Shown here: one piece after another, positions 27,101-37,081 of the stretch
How the letters are laid out: every line of letters begins with the position of its first letter
How positions within the stretch are numbered: the first letter of the stretch is position 1
Assembly (NCBI RefSeq): GCF_900496995.4
Contig: NC_044030.1
Location: forward strand, 74,936,017 to 75,000,016
Direction of reading: 5' to 3'
Length of the DNA: 64,000 nt
From: Aquila chrysaetos chrysaetos
Taxonomy: Eukaryota; Chordata; Aves; Accipitriformes; Accipitridae
Position numbers and translations under genes: made by a program
The notes under the pieces: model-generated
Database searches by the model: none
Told to the model about the DNA's origin: nothing
The model's input: the letters and a program-made list of their open reading frames with translations, nothing else

Positions 27101-30100
27101 ACTTGTCTTCCTTGGGTTTTATTTTCCTCTTGCTTTGTTATTATTTTTTTCCCCTCTTTTCATTTATGTTTTTAAAAATTTTTCTTATTTGTTTGTAATT
27201 ATTAAACTGTTTTTATCTCAACCCACGAGTTTCTTTTTCACTTTTATGCTTCCAGTTCTCCCTCCATCCAACCGGGGGGCAGGGGGCTGAGTAAGCAGCG
27301 GTGTGGTGCTTAGTTGCCAGCTGGGGTTGAACTGTGACAATTCCTCTCACAGGTAGTTACTGCCAGCTCAGCCCCAATCAGCTATGTTGTGCTAACAAGA
27401 GCGTAGTCAGTGGCAGGGCCTGCACTTCCAGGAGCTCTTGAAATGCAGGAGCATGGTACGATGAAATGAAGGTAGGGGGTTGTAAGGTGGGGTATGCCTG
27501 TGGTGAGCAGGATCCCAAAGAGAGATCTTGTTCTGTACACTTTGGCTTTGTTCTCTTGCAACCTGTGATGCTCCCAAAGTTCTTGCACATCTGTGGATGT
27601 AAATGGCTGCTTCTCTTTGTAGCTTAAAGAGGACACTGCAATTGCATAGAATATCCAAATTGGTACATGCTGATACATGAAACACATAAGGCAAGCTCCT
27701 GGAGTGACTCAGGGACATGTCCAGCATTATGTGCTGTCCCCAGATCAGATGTCAAGTTTGGAAGAGCCATTTTCTTGGCTGAAGAAGCTGGTACTTTGTC
27801 CCTCATTGTCCTGAGAATAACTTGTTTGCGAACTCCAGTTCTAAGCTACTTGATCTTGAAAAAGAAAGTATAGTTGATTATTCCACACTTTGCAGTTCTT
27901 TGAAATGTTATTCTCATCCAATCCCTAAAGATTTTTTTGCTTGCAAGAAATGGAGTTGGGGAACAAAAATAAATATAAAACTGTATCAAAGTAAAATGTA
28001 AGCCCTCGCTCTGGAAATTAGGGAATTTGGAATTCTAATACATGTCTTCAGGGAGAATGCTTGTATTGAATATAAAGGAAACAAGAAAAGAATAAAGCTG
28101 CTTACTCAAATACCCATATGTTTGGCTTAAAGTGATCAAACACTGGCCTGCAGTATTCATAGCTGCAGTATTTTATTCTTCTCTAGAGATTAAGTTGAAT
28201 AGCACTTACTTTTAAGCTACAGGAGTGGGATGGAATCTATATTTGTTCAGAAAGAAAACAAATTCTGTAATGGAGTCTGGTCTTGTTTGTCACTCTTCTT
28301 CTCGGTGAACCTTTGCTGGACACTCTAGCCTCCTCGTATTGATCATTGCTACAAGACAAGACTCAGGCTTTTTCTCCCAACCAGCCAGCCAGCTTATCTA
28401 GAAAGAAGCCTCTGATGGATGAATCCAGTGGTCAGGCAACATAACATGATCAGTGACCGGTCTTTGTCTTATTTAGATAAATCTTTACTGAGGAAAGTGC
28501 TAAAATTCTCTGTTTTCCTCTTAGTTGTTTCTCAGAAATTTACACCATTAAGTTGGAGCAGCAACTATGAATTCATTTGCCTATATTGGGGCACCCACAT
28601 TGGACAGCTTTATTTTCATGTTTGAAAGTATTCCTTATGCTTACAATGCACAGAAATGGCTTGATTTTAACAGCTAAGTTTCAAAAATAGTTATTCCAGC
28701 AATAAAGAACTGGTGTATCGGTAAGGAGACAACTACTGCAATCACAGCTGTGCCTGTGCTTCAGTCTGTTTCTGTCATATTTTAAAAATCCAACATACAG
28801 ACTACAGTCTTCTGAGGAAATTTTGCTTTTTACCTTTAATTGTATCACAGTCTTTCCTTGTTTACAGTCAATAATTTTTCTTTGGTTATTTTGTGAAAGT
28901 GTGTTGTTGAAAGTATCAGAACAAACTAAAGATTTTTTAACAATATTGCTTTTCAAATAAGTGGTCTTTCTTCACTGTATTTTTAGTATTGTATTTCTTG
29001 GATATCTATTGCAGAAATTCAATTCAGAATTTAAGCCTTTGAATGTTATAGGGAAGAAAAAGCTGCTTGTGACAATTGTACTGCTCTTTCACAAACCAGA
29101 GGAGCTTTGACTTAGGCTGAGTCGTCTGTTCCAGGCACTAATCCCCTGTTTTGAAGTAGTTTTAAAATGGTATGTTCCAGTTACAATTTCCATAATTTCA
29201 TTTCATAAATTTTTCCCATAATTCTGGCCTGTTCTGCTGGTGAACAATATGGTGCTGTTCCAGATAAAATATATGCAAAAGCCATGTTATGTCTCTGTCC
29301 ATATTCAGAGAGTAGGTTACCTTTGTTACTCCTATGTAATGAGAACACAAGGATATGGGTGTTGCAGATGTAAGAGTTGGAGATTTAAAGATTGCAGAAT
29401 TGAGAAAGGAACATGATATCTGAACCATTTGTCACTGCTCACAGAATTCTGGTTAGCTGAAGTGAAACTAATTTCCTTTTGGTTTTGGTTCCCTTCAGTG
29501 TTTCCCTGCAGAATTAGGAACCCAGTGCTGGACCAGAGTGCAGTTAATGCCATGACAAGGAAAGTTCTTAAGGGCTCTGCAGAGGCAAATTAACTTAAGT
29601 TTAAGAGCATACGGCATTGTAGTCTGAGAAGATTCTTGGCTTTGTAGATCGTGCTTGGCAGGGAAAATTAAATTTCTGCTTACCACAAATTTATGAATTT
29701 TTTTTTAAAAAGGTTATATGGGAAACTGAAGCTATATAAAATAGATATGGTAAATAATTGCTGTAGTAGCTGTAGTATTATGAGTTGTATCCTGGACTCA
29801 CTGTAGACTATTTGCTGTTAACAAACATGCTGTAATCCTTTCGCTTATATTAATTTTATTACTACGAAAGTCAGCCAAGAAATAACTAAAATGCCTTTGC
29901 ATCTTATGAAAAATCTGATTTAAGAAACATGTGCTACTAATGTTAAGTCTCAATGTTTTGACAGAAAGAGACAGAGTGTCTTCCAACTGACCTGTAAATT
30001 GCTTCTGCAGGTTTCTTTTGATTTTTTTAGCAGTATGTGCTTAGTATTGCTGTAGCCAGGCTACAAGAAGCATGCAGAACACATTAAATTTAGTGTATCA

Positions 30101-33100
30101 GGTGAGAGTAAAGGTTTGATTCTTCATTATCATGTGGTGTAAATTCGGTTGCATACGGTGAGCTTAGTATCAGCTTACATTGATGTGAAAAGCACTAATA
30201 GTCACTGAAGTTCTGAACATGTATTTGATAGTACTCCTTTCATACTACTTTAATGCTCATATTTTGTGACTTGTATTTAAAAAGAAGGGAAAAAAATAGG
30301 AAGCACTTGAAAAACATAATTTACATCATTATGAAGGGTTTCCACAGGGCTCTCAATTTTGTGATTGTAAAGTATCGTGTACTGTATTAAAAATCTGCTA
30401 ATGTACGGAATTGAATACAACATTGTTATTAAGAAGTGCAAAGTAGACAAACAGTTTCCTCATTGCATTTAGACACCCTCAGTGACACATAAGGTTAAGT
30501 TTTATTTGAATTTACTTACCATGATAAGCCTTAAACATTGTACATGCACTGTAGAGGCCAGGTTCTTGCTGCACCAAAACATTTGTAGTTGTGGTAATTA
30601 AATATGTAAACTTGGAGTACTGCTATGGATGCACTTGCAGTGATGCTGTGGTAGTACTCTGGGCTTGATCAACCTTTTGCTGAACTGTCACTTTCCAAAA
30701 ATGATTTCATTTCAGTAACTTCAAGCAGTTTATGTAGTTACTGTAATGAAAATTCACTACTGTCTTGGAACATTCTAAAGTTCAATTCCATCTCAGAATG
30801 AGAATGAATTATATTTAGAGAGAGAGAACGAGCAATGGCATACACCTTATGGCTGTGGTTTGGGCCAAAATTAAGGTTTCCCGTACTAGATGGTTCTGTT
30901 CAGTTGTGTTGTGGCAACATGATTTCAAAATTACTGTGCTATGAGCATACAATTTTAAAAAGAAAATCAGCAAGTTAAAACAAGAAAATCCTGAACAAAG
31001 CTCTGCTAGGGATCCTAAATAATTTTTTTAAATACTATGGCTGAAATGCTGTAAGAAACTGTTTATTTCCAACATACCAAAGCAACTTTGCTGATTTATC
31101 TAATGAATCTTCCTGTTTTCTCTGTCTTGAAATAGGTACCTAATATTACTGCAGTTTGTCTAAGACGTTCTGTAGAAATAGAGATTTCAATTTGTTGCAT
31201 TAATGAATGACATGCAGATGTATGTCAATAAAACTATAGCATTTAAAGGAGACTTAAAGCTATATAATTATAAGGAGACTTACTTTTTTGTTTTTCAAAA
31301 ATTGTTATTTCAAAGCTGTACTAGGGTAGGTTACTGGGCTTTTCTAAACAAAAATCCCTAGATGAAAATTTGAACAAAAAACCTTGGAAACAAGTTGTGA
31401 TTGCTTTACCAGATATTCTGCATACAAGATACTTTGCTTTTGATTATGTTGGGTGAAATATGTCATCCTGTGGTATCCCAAACAATTCTGTGCTGTGTAA
31501 TTGTTTCCTTGTTGACTCAGTTGCTCCTGCTGTGATTCTGTTCATCTGCACCACAAATGGTTAGCACAAGCTGGAAAATGAGAAGCTGTAATGCTTAAAT
31601 GCTGTTGGTTCATGCTATTTAAAGTTGAAGTCTTCAGTGGTCAATGGAAAATGAGCATGTAATATTAAATTCCAGGTTCTGCATATTGTTCTATTTTGCT
31701 AGAGCATGTATGGTTAAGTTCAGCCAACTTTCCATCTGGCACAATCTTCAAATATAATTGTGTAATGGGATAATGGTAGAGCTCTGTTCATGTTGGACTG
31801 GCTACTAGAATCCAAACCATAATTAATAAGCAAATAAATACTTATGAAACAGTGTTTCCAATCAACAAGATTTCATGCACTGAGACAAAATCTCAGATAG
31901 TATGTTGTTACTTAGCTTTACCTATTGTGGCAGGTAAATTTGCCTCACCTCCTAGTTCTTAAGTAAACTATACAGCACTGTTCATCTTTAATATTATCCT
32001 TTGAAGATTAATAATCAAATTAATTTTGAAGGCATTGTTAGCTTCTATTTAATGATGGATGCTCAACCAGTATGAGTAATCTTCAGCTGATTTTTTTTTT
32101 TTTTTTTTTTTTTTACAATGATATGAACAGTTATGAAGACTAGATTGTAAGTTTAGTGATTTAAGGTGCACATGACTTGGTAACTCAATAAGGACTGATG
32201 TTTACCTTGTAGTAATACTTATCCTGATACTAGAGATTCCTGCGTATAAGATGTGAAAATGCTTATTCTGTCTTTGACTGTGTTGATTTTCTTCTAAACA
32301 TGAACAACTGCAAGGCTTTATTTCTGAGTCTGGAGATTGGCAATTTCTCTGTGTTCTCATTTGCAGTACTGAAGTAAGATTTCAAAGCATATATTCATTT
32401 TCAAAGCTACTGTTTAGGAATCTTGTGATGAACAGTGAAATTCTTAAATACTATAATAACTTGGGGAAGACTATGAGCCCCAAGAAGTGCATGTAGTAGA
32501 GATTATGAGCAGAAAGAAAGAATTTAAACAGGAGAAGAATGGACGTTATCTTTGTTTCTTCTCTCCTGTATGTTCAGTAGCTATATGTCTAACCCTCTCA
32601 GTGATAAGCTGTAGAAATAGAAGATACAGAAAGTTTTTTCTGCCTATCTACAGCCAAAGATTAGAGGAGTTCAGTGTAAATTCTACCTGCAAACAGGCAT
32701 CTAGTAGACAAACCTGTTAATAGTTGCAAGTCAAATCATCAGTCTGCTCCCAGAAATCCAAACGTATAAGAAAGAATGCTCAAAATTAAATGTTTGCAGA
32801 ACTCCACATTTTCTCTGCCTTTTACATGGAGCTGTTGTTTTCTAAGCAGCTCCCTTTTTTTGTTGTTTGTGAAACATTATGATGATAGTTGTTCTGTAGC
32901 CTTTCTAATTTCTAAGATTGACTTCTTTCTTATCCCTGCTTTTTCTGAGTTTTTCCTGCTATGTTCATGCTCCTGAATTTCAGGGTGTGACTGTTTGGAC
33001 AACCTTCAATATACCACTTCTGATTTCTATTTGATATCATAGACTCTGTTTGTTCTGTCTCCATTTTGAAAGTGTGGTTTAATTGCCTTTTCTCTTTGTT

Positions 33101-34565
33101 TCTTACTTCCTTTTTGAGGTAAACGCTACAAGAAGTGATAACAATTCTCTCATCTCCTTGAAGTAGGAGAATGGAAGGGTAGGGTGTGCAGAGACCAGGA
33201 TCCTTGAGAACAGAAACAGAGGTGGGAAACTGGCTGCACAGGAGAGATGTAAACTCCCCAATGAGAGGGAAAGTGGTGCTTAGTTAAGGGTAGGACCTAG
33301 GACTTGACTAGTTCAGGGAATTTTCAGTACAAAGCCTGTGTGTCCACCCTCTGCTCTTGTGTCTCGGAAGGGGTGTGCATATTGCATACCTAGGTCGTCC
33401 ATGTGACTGATCTTCTGGGAAGCAGAGTTCTTAAGCAGTTAGTGAGTGTAAGGGCTATGGGTTTCACTTTTCCAAAAGAGCAGCAGTGGAGAGTTGGAAC
33501 CTGGGAAGTGTGCTGAAGAGGGGAGAGCAGCAACACTGCTGGAGTCCATTTGGACTGAGGGAGTCAAGAAGCAGGTCAGTTAGCCCACAGGCACCTGCTG
33601 CTGAGCTACCTTATGCACATCGAGCCTGGGTATATCCATCCACACCACCTTCTCATCTTTGGCATAGAAATAACCTGATTGTGTTGAACTTCAAACACTG
33701 TAGCCTGCTGAATGTCCAGCTCTGGCAGATGTACTGGCTTCTGTGAGGTAAGTATATTGCTGTAGTGCAAGACCCATTAGGCAGACTTTTGTGTTGCTAC
33801 TGCTAGGTAGAGAATACAATACCTATTACAGAATGTGTTCGCAGGACAAAATGTTATCTCTAGGCAGCTGCTGCTCTTATGAAATGTTTATACAAATAAG
33901 TGTTTATTATATGTACTTAGTTAAAAGGTTGTAGCTGTTGTGGTTTAGACTAATTGCAAGTAATAGAACATTTTATTCTTCTGCTCCCTCCCCCTCACAG
34001 ATATCCTAATAAAGTTTGACGTGACTTTTAGTATGTTCTGCTGCGTTGGACTGCCTGCAAAATATTAGCTTTTTGAGGAACATACGTAGTTGTGGGCAGC
34101 ACTTGGTAATTTATCTAAGCTATACTGTAGTTAAACTTTGCCTTTCTTCTTTCAGGTCTCGGGCTAGATTCAGATAAACTTCCCAGTCAGTTGAGTTTCT
34201 CTGACTGGCCCAAAATGAAGGAAAAATTTGCATCCATATTTGCACAGAAGACACAAGCTGAGTGGTGCAGCATATTTGATGGTACTGATGCCTGTGTGAC
34301 CCCTGTTTTGTCTTTTGATGAAGTTGCCTCACATCAGCATAACAAACAAAGAAGTTCTTTTATCAAAAATGATCAGGAAGAGATAAGTCCTAGACCTGCT
34401 CCTCTTCTATCAAGGACTCCTGCTGTTCCATCATTTAAAAGAGATCCTTTTATAGGAGAACACACAGAAGAGATACTTCTAGAATATGGATTTACTAAGC
34501 AAGAGATAGCCAAACTTTATTCTGATAAAGTAATAGAATTCAGTGAACCAAAAGCTAATTTATAA
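14732..34565 (+). CDS. AMACR: AMACR, alpha-methylacyl-CoA racemase
   Basis: Interconverts (2R)- and (2S)-methyl-branched acyl-CoAs (pristanoyl-CoA, bile-acid intermediates) so that they can enter beta-oxidation in peroxisomes and mitochondria. Five coding exons (14732-14981, 17360-17503, 20090-20250, 25401-25587, 34156-34565) join in phase to 383 residues; the human protein is 382. Family III CoA-transferase fold signatures: [13 protein letters not shown] near residue 25, [12 protein letters not shown] near 48, [11 protein letters not shown] 105-115, [11 protein letters not shown] 122-132, and [10 protein letters not shown] 149-158. By position His123 and Asp153 correspond to the human catalytic His122 and Asp152. 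The C-terminus is KANL, a PTS1-type peroxisomal signal. The start has a perfect Kozak context in a CpG island. The frame is intact and all introns are GT-AG. Confidence 0.97.
15648..15800 (+). mobile_element. CR1 LINE 3' tail, + orientation
   Basis: Characteristic CR1 3' UTR text: GGTTGGACGGGGCTCTGAGC, AACCTGATCTAG, GGACTAGATGACCTTTAGG and CCTTCCAACCCAAA, ending in ATTCTGATTCTATGAT, the short tandem 3' terminus of CR1. A TTCCAACCCAAAGGTC segment is duplicated in tandem. Strongly 5'-truncated, as most CR1 copies are. Non-coding. Confidence 0.92.
16121..16149. repeat. Poly-T tract
   Basis: T10, a GTTG interruption, then T15 in AMACR intron 1. Confidence 0.9.
16989..17019. repeat. CT microsatellite plus poly-T
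   Basis: (TC)n followed by 17 T. It lies about 340 bases before the exon 2 acceptor, too far to be its polypyrimidine tract. Confidence 0.9.
17360..17503 (+). CDS. AMACR: AMACR exon 2
   Basis: Acceptor ctttttaag, donor gtaggc. Encodes [20 protein letters not shown] and [11 protein letters not shown], then [10 protein letters not shown] with the catalytic-base histidine (His123). Confidence 0.95.
17504..20089 (+). other. AMACR: AMACR intron 2
   Basis: GT-AG intron of 2.6 kb. Nothing recognised beyond a short T run near 19.54 kb. Confidence 0.8.
20090..20250 (+). CDS. AMACR: AMACR exon 3
   Basis: Acceptor ctactctcag, donor gtaagt directly after an ATG codon. Encodes [26 protein letters not shown] with Asp153, and [15 protein letters not shown]. 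Confidence 0.95.
23667..23719. repeat. Three-copy GAAAGTAGTC repeat
   Basis: GAAAGTAGTC at 23667-23676, 23691-23700 and 23710-23719, with T-rich spacers of unequal length. A small local duplication. Confidence 0.85.
24275..24294. repeat. Perfect 20-base palindrome
   Basis: CAAAGATTTGCAAATCTTTG reads identically on both strands. Its centre ATTTGCAAAT resembles paired POU/octamer half-sites; that reading is inference. Confidence 0.9.
25401..25587 (+). CDS. AMACR: AMACR exon 4
   Basis: Acceptor aatcttcaag, donor gtaagt. Encodes [16 protein letters not shown] through [20 protein letters not shown] to [11 protein letters not shown] plus one base of Gly. Confidence 0.95.
26732..27339 (+). mobile_element. 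Solo LTR, avian ERVL-type endogenous retrovirus
   Basis: About 608 bases from TGTACTGGTTTTGGCTGGGA to ACTGTGACA, i.e. TG...CA ends. Internal landmarks of this widespread bird ERVL LTR family: GATAGAGTTAA, GGGAGGGGACACA, CTGACC.AACTGACCAAAGG, CATGACATCATGCTCAGCAA, ATTAAACTGTTTTTATCTCA, ACCCACGAGTTTC and GGTGCTTAGTTGCCAGCTGG. No internal gag/pol/env and no second LTR follow, so it is a recombined solo LTR. The flanking 5-mers ATACT and ATTCC match at 3 of 5 positions, suggesting an old insertion. It lies in sense orientation in AMACR intron 4. The family name is from memory. Confidence 0.87.
32091..32114. repeat. Poly-T tract, 24 bases
   Basis: Uninterrupted T24 in AMACR intron 4. Possibly the poly-A tail of a minus-strand retrocopy, but I recognise no body next to it. 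Confidence 0.9.
34156..34565 (+). CDS. AMACR: AMACR exon 5, coding part
   Basis: Acceptor cttctttcag. Encodes [48 protein letters not shown] and [16 protein letters not shown], ending in KANL and TAA at 34563-34565. Confidence 0.96.
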
Positions 34566-34631
34566 TCTCTAACTATGCAGATCAGACAAATTTCAGCAAG
34601 TTTTTATGCATTAAAATTGAATTATATGACA

Positions 34632-34637
34632 AATAAA
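34632..34637 (+). terminator. AMACR: Polyadenylation signal, AMACR
   Basis: AATAAA about 67 bases after the stop; followed by T/G-containing sequence. It gives a very short 3' UTR. More distal sites cannot be excluded. Confidence 0.6.
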
Positions 34638-36361
34638 TGTTTGCATGATATTGCTTTTAAATGATTTTTAAAAAATTAGTGAAGTTTTAAATTTAATTGA
34701 AAACAGTGGGACTTACGTACTTGTGTACCTGGATTTTCTGCAGTCTAGAATGATACCAAAATTGTGTTCTGAAGATCTACACAGTTTGCTTGCTAAGCAG
34801 CTGTAAATCCTCAAAATTTTTCTTTAAATATGGTATCCTGTGAAATGTTTGTTTCTTTTAATTCTTAGTTACACTGTTGCTTTGTAGTATGCATTGTAAT
34901 TACATGAAGGCAATACTTTTCATAAGATATAGTTATATTCTTCCTAAACAAGTGATTGTGTTGCTTACTCATATATTAGAAAGGATTTTTTTTCTCTCTT
35001 ATCATCTTAATTCATTTGCTTTATCATGCCAAAACAATGATTGAAATAATGCTGTTTTCTTATGTGCTGCTGTAGAGTTATTATCATAAAGTAATTCTAT
35101 TTAATAGCCTGACTACATTTTCTTGATGCAGTCTCCTGATTGTATTACATTTGGAATTTCAGTTTGCCTAGAAAATCACTTCAGAACAGAATTTGTTATT
35201 TTAAAATAGGTACTGAGTATTAATCCTTTCCTCTTTTTTTTGAAAAATGGTAGGCAATTTAGCTGCACAGGTTTTAAACCACCATGCAATAACCATTGTT
35301 TTAATTTCTTTCAAAATTAAACTGTCATTTGAAACAGTCTTCTTCAACGCAAAAGAAAATAAGCTTTTAAAAAGAATTAGTTATAGGGCCTTAATACAGT
35401 TTTCTTTAGTCTGACATGTCAGGAAGTATGATATGAGGAGTTGGTTTTGATAATTTTGCCAGTGTTTACCTTGCTGAAAATCAGTTTGTTGCTTACAAAG
35501 ACTTCCAAAGCTGAGATATACTTTAGCTCATTTTACATGTGTCATGCCAAAAATTTCAGCATTACTGCTATAAAAAACCCTTTTACATTCTACCACATAA
35601 ACACCTGCCTGGAAGCAAGAATTATCTAGTAGGTCCTGATAAATTAGATAAACAATTAGCAAAAGCATCTTAAGTTTCCAGCTGATAATCACTCTGATGT
35701 AAATTACTGAATACTATACACCTTTACAGAAAGATTTGACAATTTGCTTAGTCCCAGATGCATCTGTCTAAATGTGTTGGAGAACAATAAACGCCAAATG
35801 TAATCTGCAGTGCACAGAAGTTTTGACCCTAAAATGGCTGAAGTCAGTTAAAAAACTCGTGTTAGCTTCAGCATAGGTTGGTTCAGCTGCCTCACTCAGG
35901 TGGCTGACCTGAAAGGTACAGTTTTGGTATGTCACTACAGATTTTTTTTAAGGCCATCTCTTGGCAGGGAGGACTGTTTAAAAAAATCCTAAGTGATCCT
36001 GATATCTTTTGTTTTTCAGAAACCAAGAAAATTATCAGTTGTATTGAGGGTGGCACACAGCAGGTACAAAAAAAAATAGTCACCAGTTGCTGTTTGACAG
36101 ACTTCTGTCAAGCTTTTTATCTGCTGCTAACACTAGGGCGATAGGTAGGTTCACTTACTAATCTTCATGAAGTGCATCAAAATCCTTTTCTGGATACATA
36201 TTACAGATTCTTTTTCCCCCGTTTGTTCAACAGAAAATCGGCACTCTGGTGCTCACATTGCTTGCAGAATGGAAAGATGAGGGCTCTAGATTCTTGGTGT
36301 CACCGCTGTCCTACAGCAACAAGAGGAATAGCTTGGTGTCAGGCTAATCCTGCACCTTGCC

Positions 36362-36367
36362 CATGTG
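36362..36367. promoter_or_regulatory. SLC45A2: Candidate MITF E-box (CATGTG)
   Basis: CATGTG within CCATGTGATG, 276 bases before the SLC45A2 ATG. It matches the M-box core of melanocyte promoters. Six-base motifs are common by chance. Confidence 0.35.
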
Positions 36368-36473
36368 ATGTATGTTCCCATTGTATGTGTGTTTCATGCT
36401 TAAACAGTAATTCTTTAGTTGCGATAGTTGGGAGCTTTGCAGACACCCAAGAGCTCAGATCTGCTAATGTTAA

Positions 36474-36479
36474 CACATG
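36474..36479. promoter_or_regulatory. SLC45A2: Candidate E-box (CACATG)
   Basis: CACATG, the reverse of CATGTG, 164 bases before the SLC45A2 ATG. Confidence 0.3.
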
Positions 36480-36642
36480 CTTCCCCGCCCCCTTCCTGGC
36501 ATAACTTGTGATCACAGAGCCATGAAAAGTATGCGAGTCCCTCCCCCAGGACGGATCTATCCCACCGGGCATATGATCTGGGCTCCATGTCAGCCAGGGG
36601 AGGGAGCACTGACTTGCCGGAGCGCTGTGCATAGCCAGAGCG

Positions 36643-37081
36643 ATGACCTTAACAAAGGAGAGTTTCCACAGGGCTCTTCAGCCCTGTTCTGAGGCGGCCA
36701 AGGTCGACATGGACAGCACCAGAGAAGAGGAGGACGCTCTGCTGCAATCAGTGACGAGGACTGGAGCAGTGGTGCCAAAGAAGCGAGCGGTGGGAAGGCT
36801 GGTCATGCACAGCATGGCGATGTTCGGCCGGGAGTTCTGCTATGCCGTGGAGGCTGCCTTTGTCACGCCGGTACTGCTCAGTGTAGGGCTGCCCAAGAAC
36901 CTCTACAGCCTGGTGTGGCTCATCAGCCCTATCCTGGGCTTCGTGCTGCAGCCCGTGGTAGGTTCAGCCAGTGATCACTGCACCTGCGGCTGGGGCAGGA
37001 GGCGACCTTACATTCTGGGTCTGGGCGTCATAATGCTGTTAGGCATGGCTTTGTACCTCAATGGGGACGTGATGATCTCAG
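36643..37081 (+). CDS. SLC45A2: SLC45A2 exon 1, coding part
   Basis: Donor gtgagt at 37082. Encodes residues 1-146: an acidic cytoplasmic N-tail with EEEDALL at 28-34, the first membrane spans, and the RRR loop WGRRRP. Confidence 0.95.

Larger units (their letters stand above)
25588..34155 (+). other. AMACR: AMACR intron 4
   Basis: The largest AMACR intron, 8.6 kb, GT-AG. It holds the solo LTR at 26.7-27.3 kb and a 24-base poly-T. The rest is AT-rich with no exon or repeat that I recognise. Confidence 0.8.
34566..36642 (+). promoter_or_regulatory. SLC45A2: AMACR-SLC45A2 intergenic region and SLC45A2 promoter/5' UTR
   Basis: Only 2.08 kb separates the AMACR stop from the SLC45A2 start codon. 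The first part is AT-rich AMACR 3' flank. The last 500 bases should hold the SLC45A2 promoter and 5' UTR. They include CATGTG at 36362-36367 and CACATG at 36474-36479, both of the E-box type bound by the melanocyte factor MITF. An in-frame TGA at 36610-36612 bounds the coding start. I see no clear TATA box and no CpG island. Regulation by MITF is inference. Confidence 0.5.

Noticed and set aside
26857-27290. Readings of 65-81 codons near 27 kb
   Set aside because: They fall inside the solo LTR, which has no coding function.
30801-30835. GA-rich stretch in AMACR intron 4 (AGAGAGAGAACGAG)
   Set aside because: Too short and impure to list as a microsatellite.
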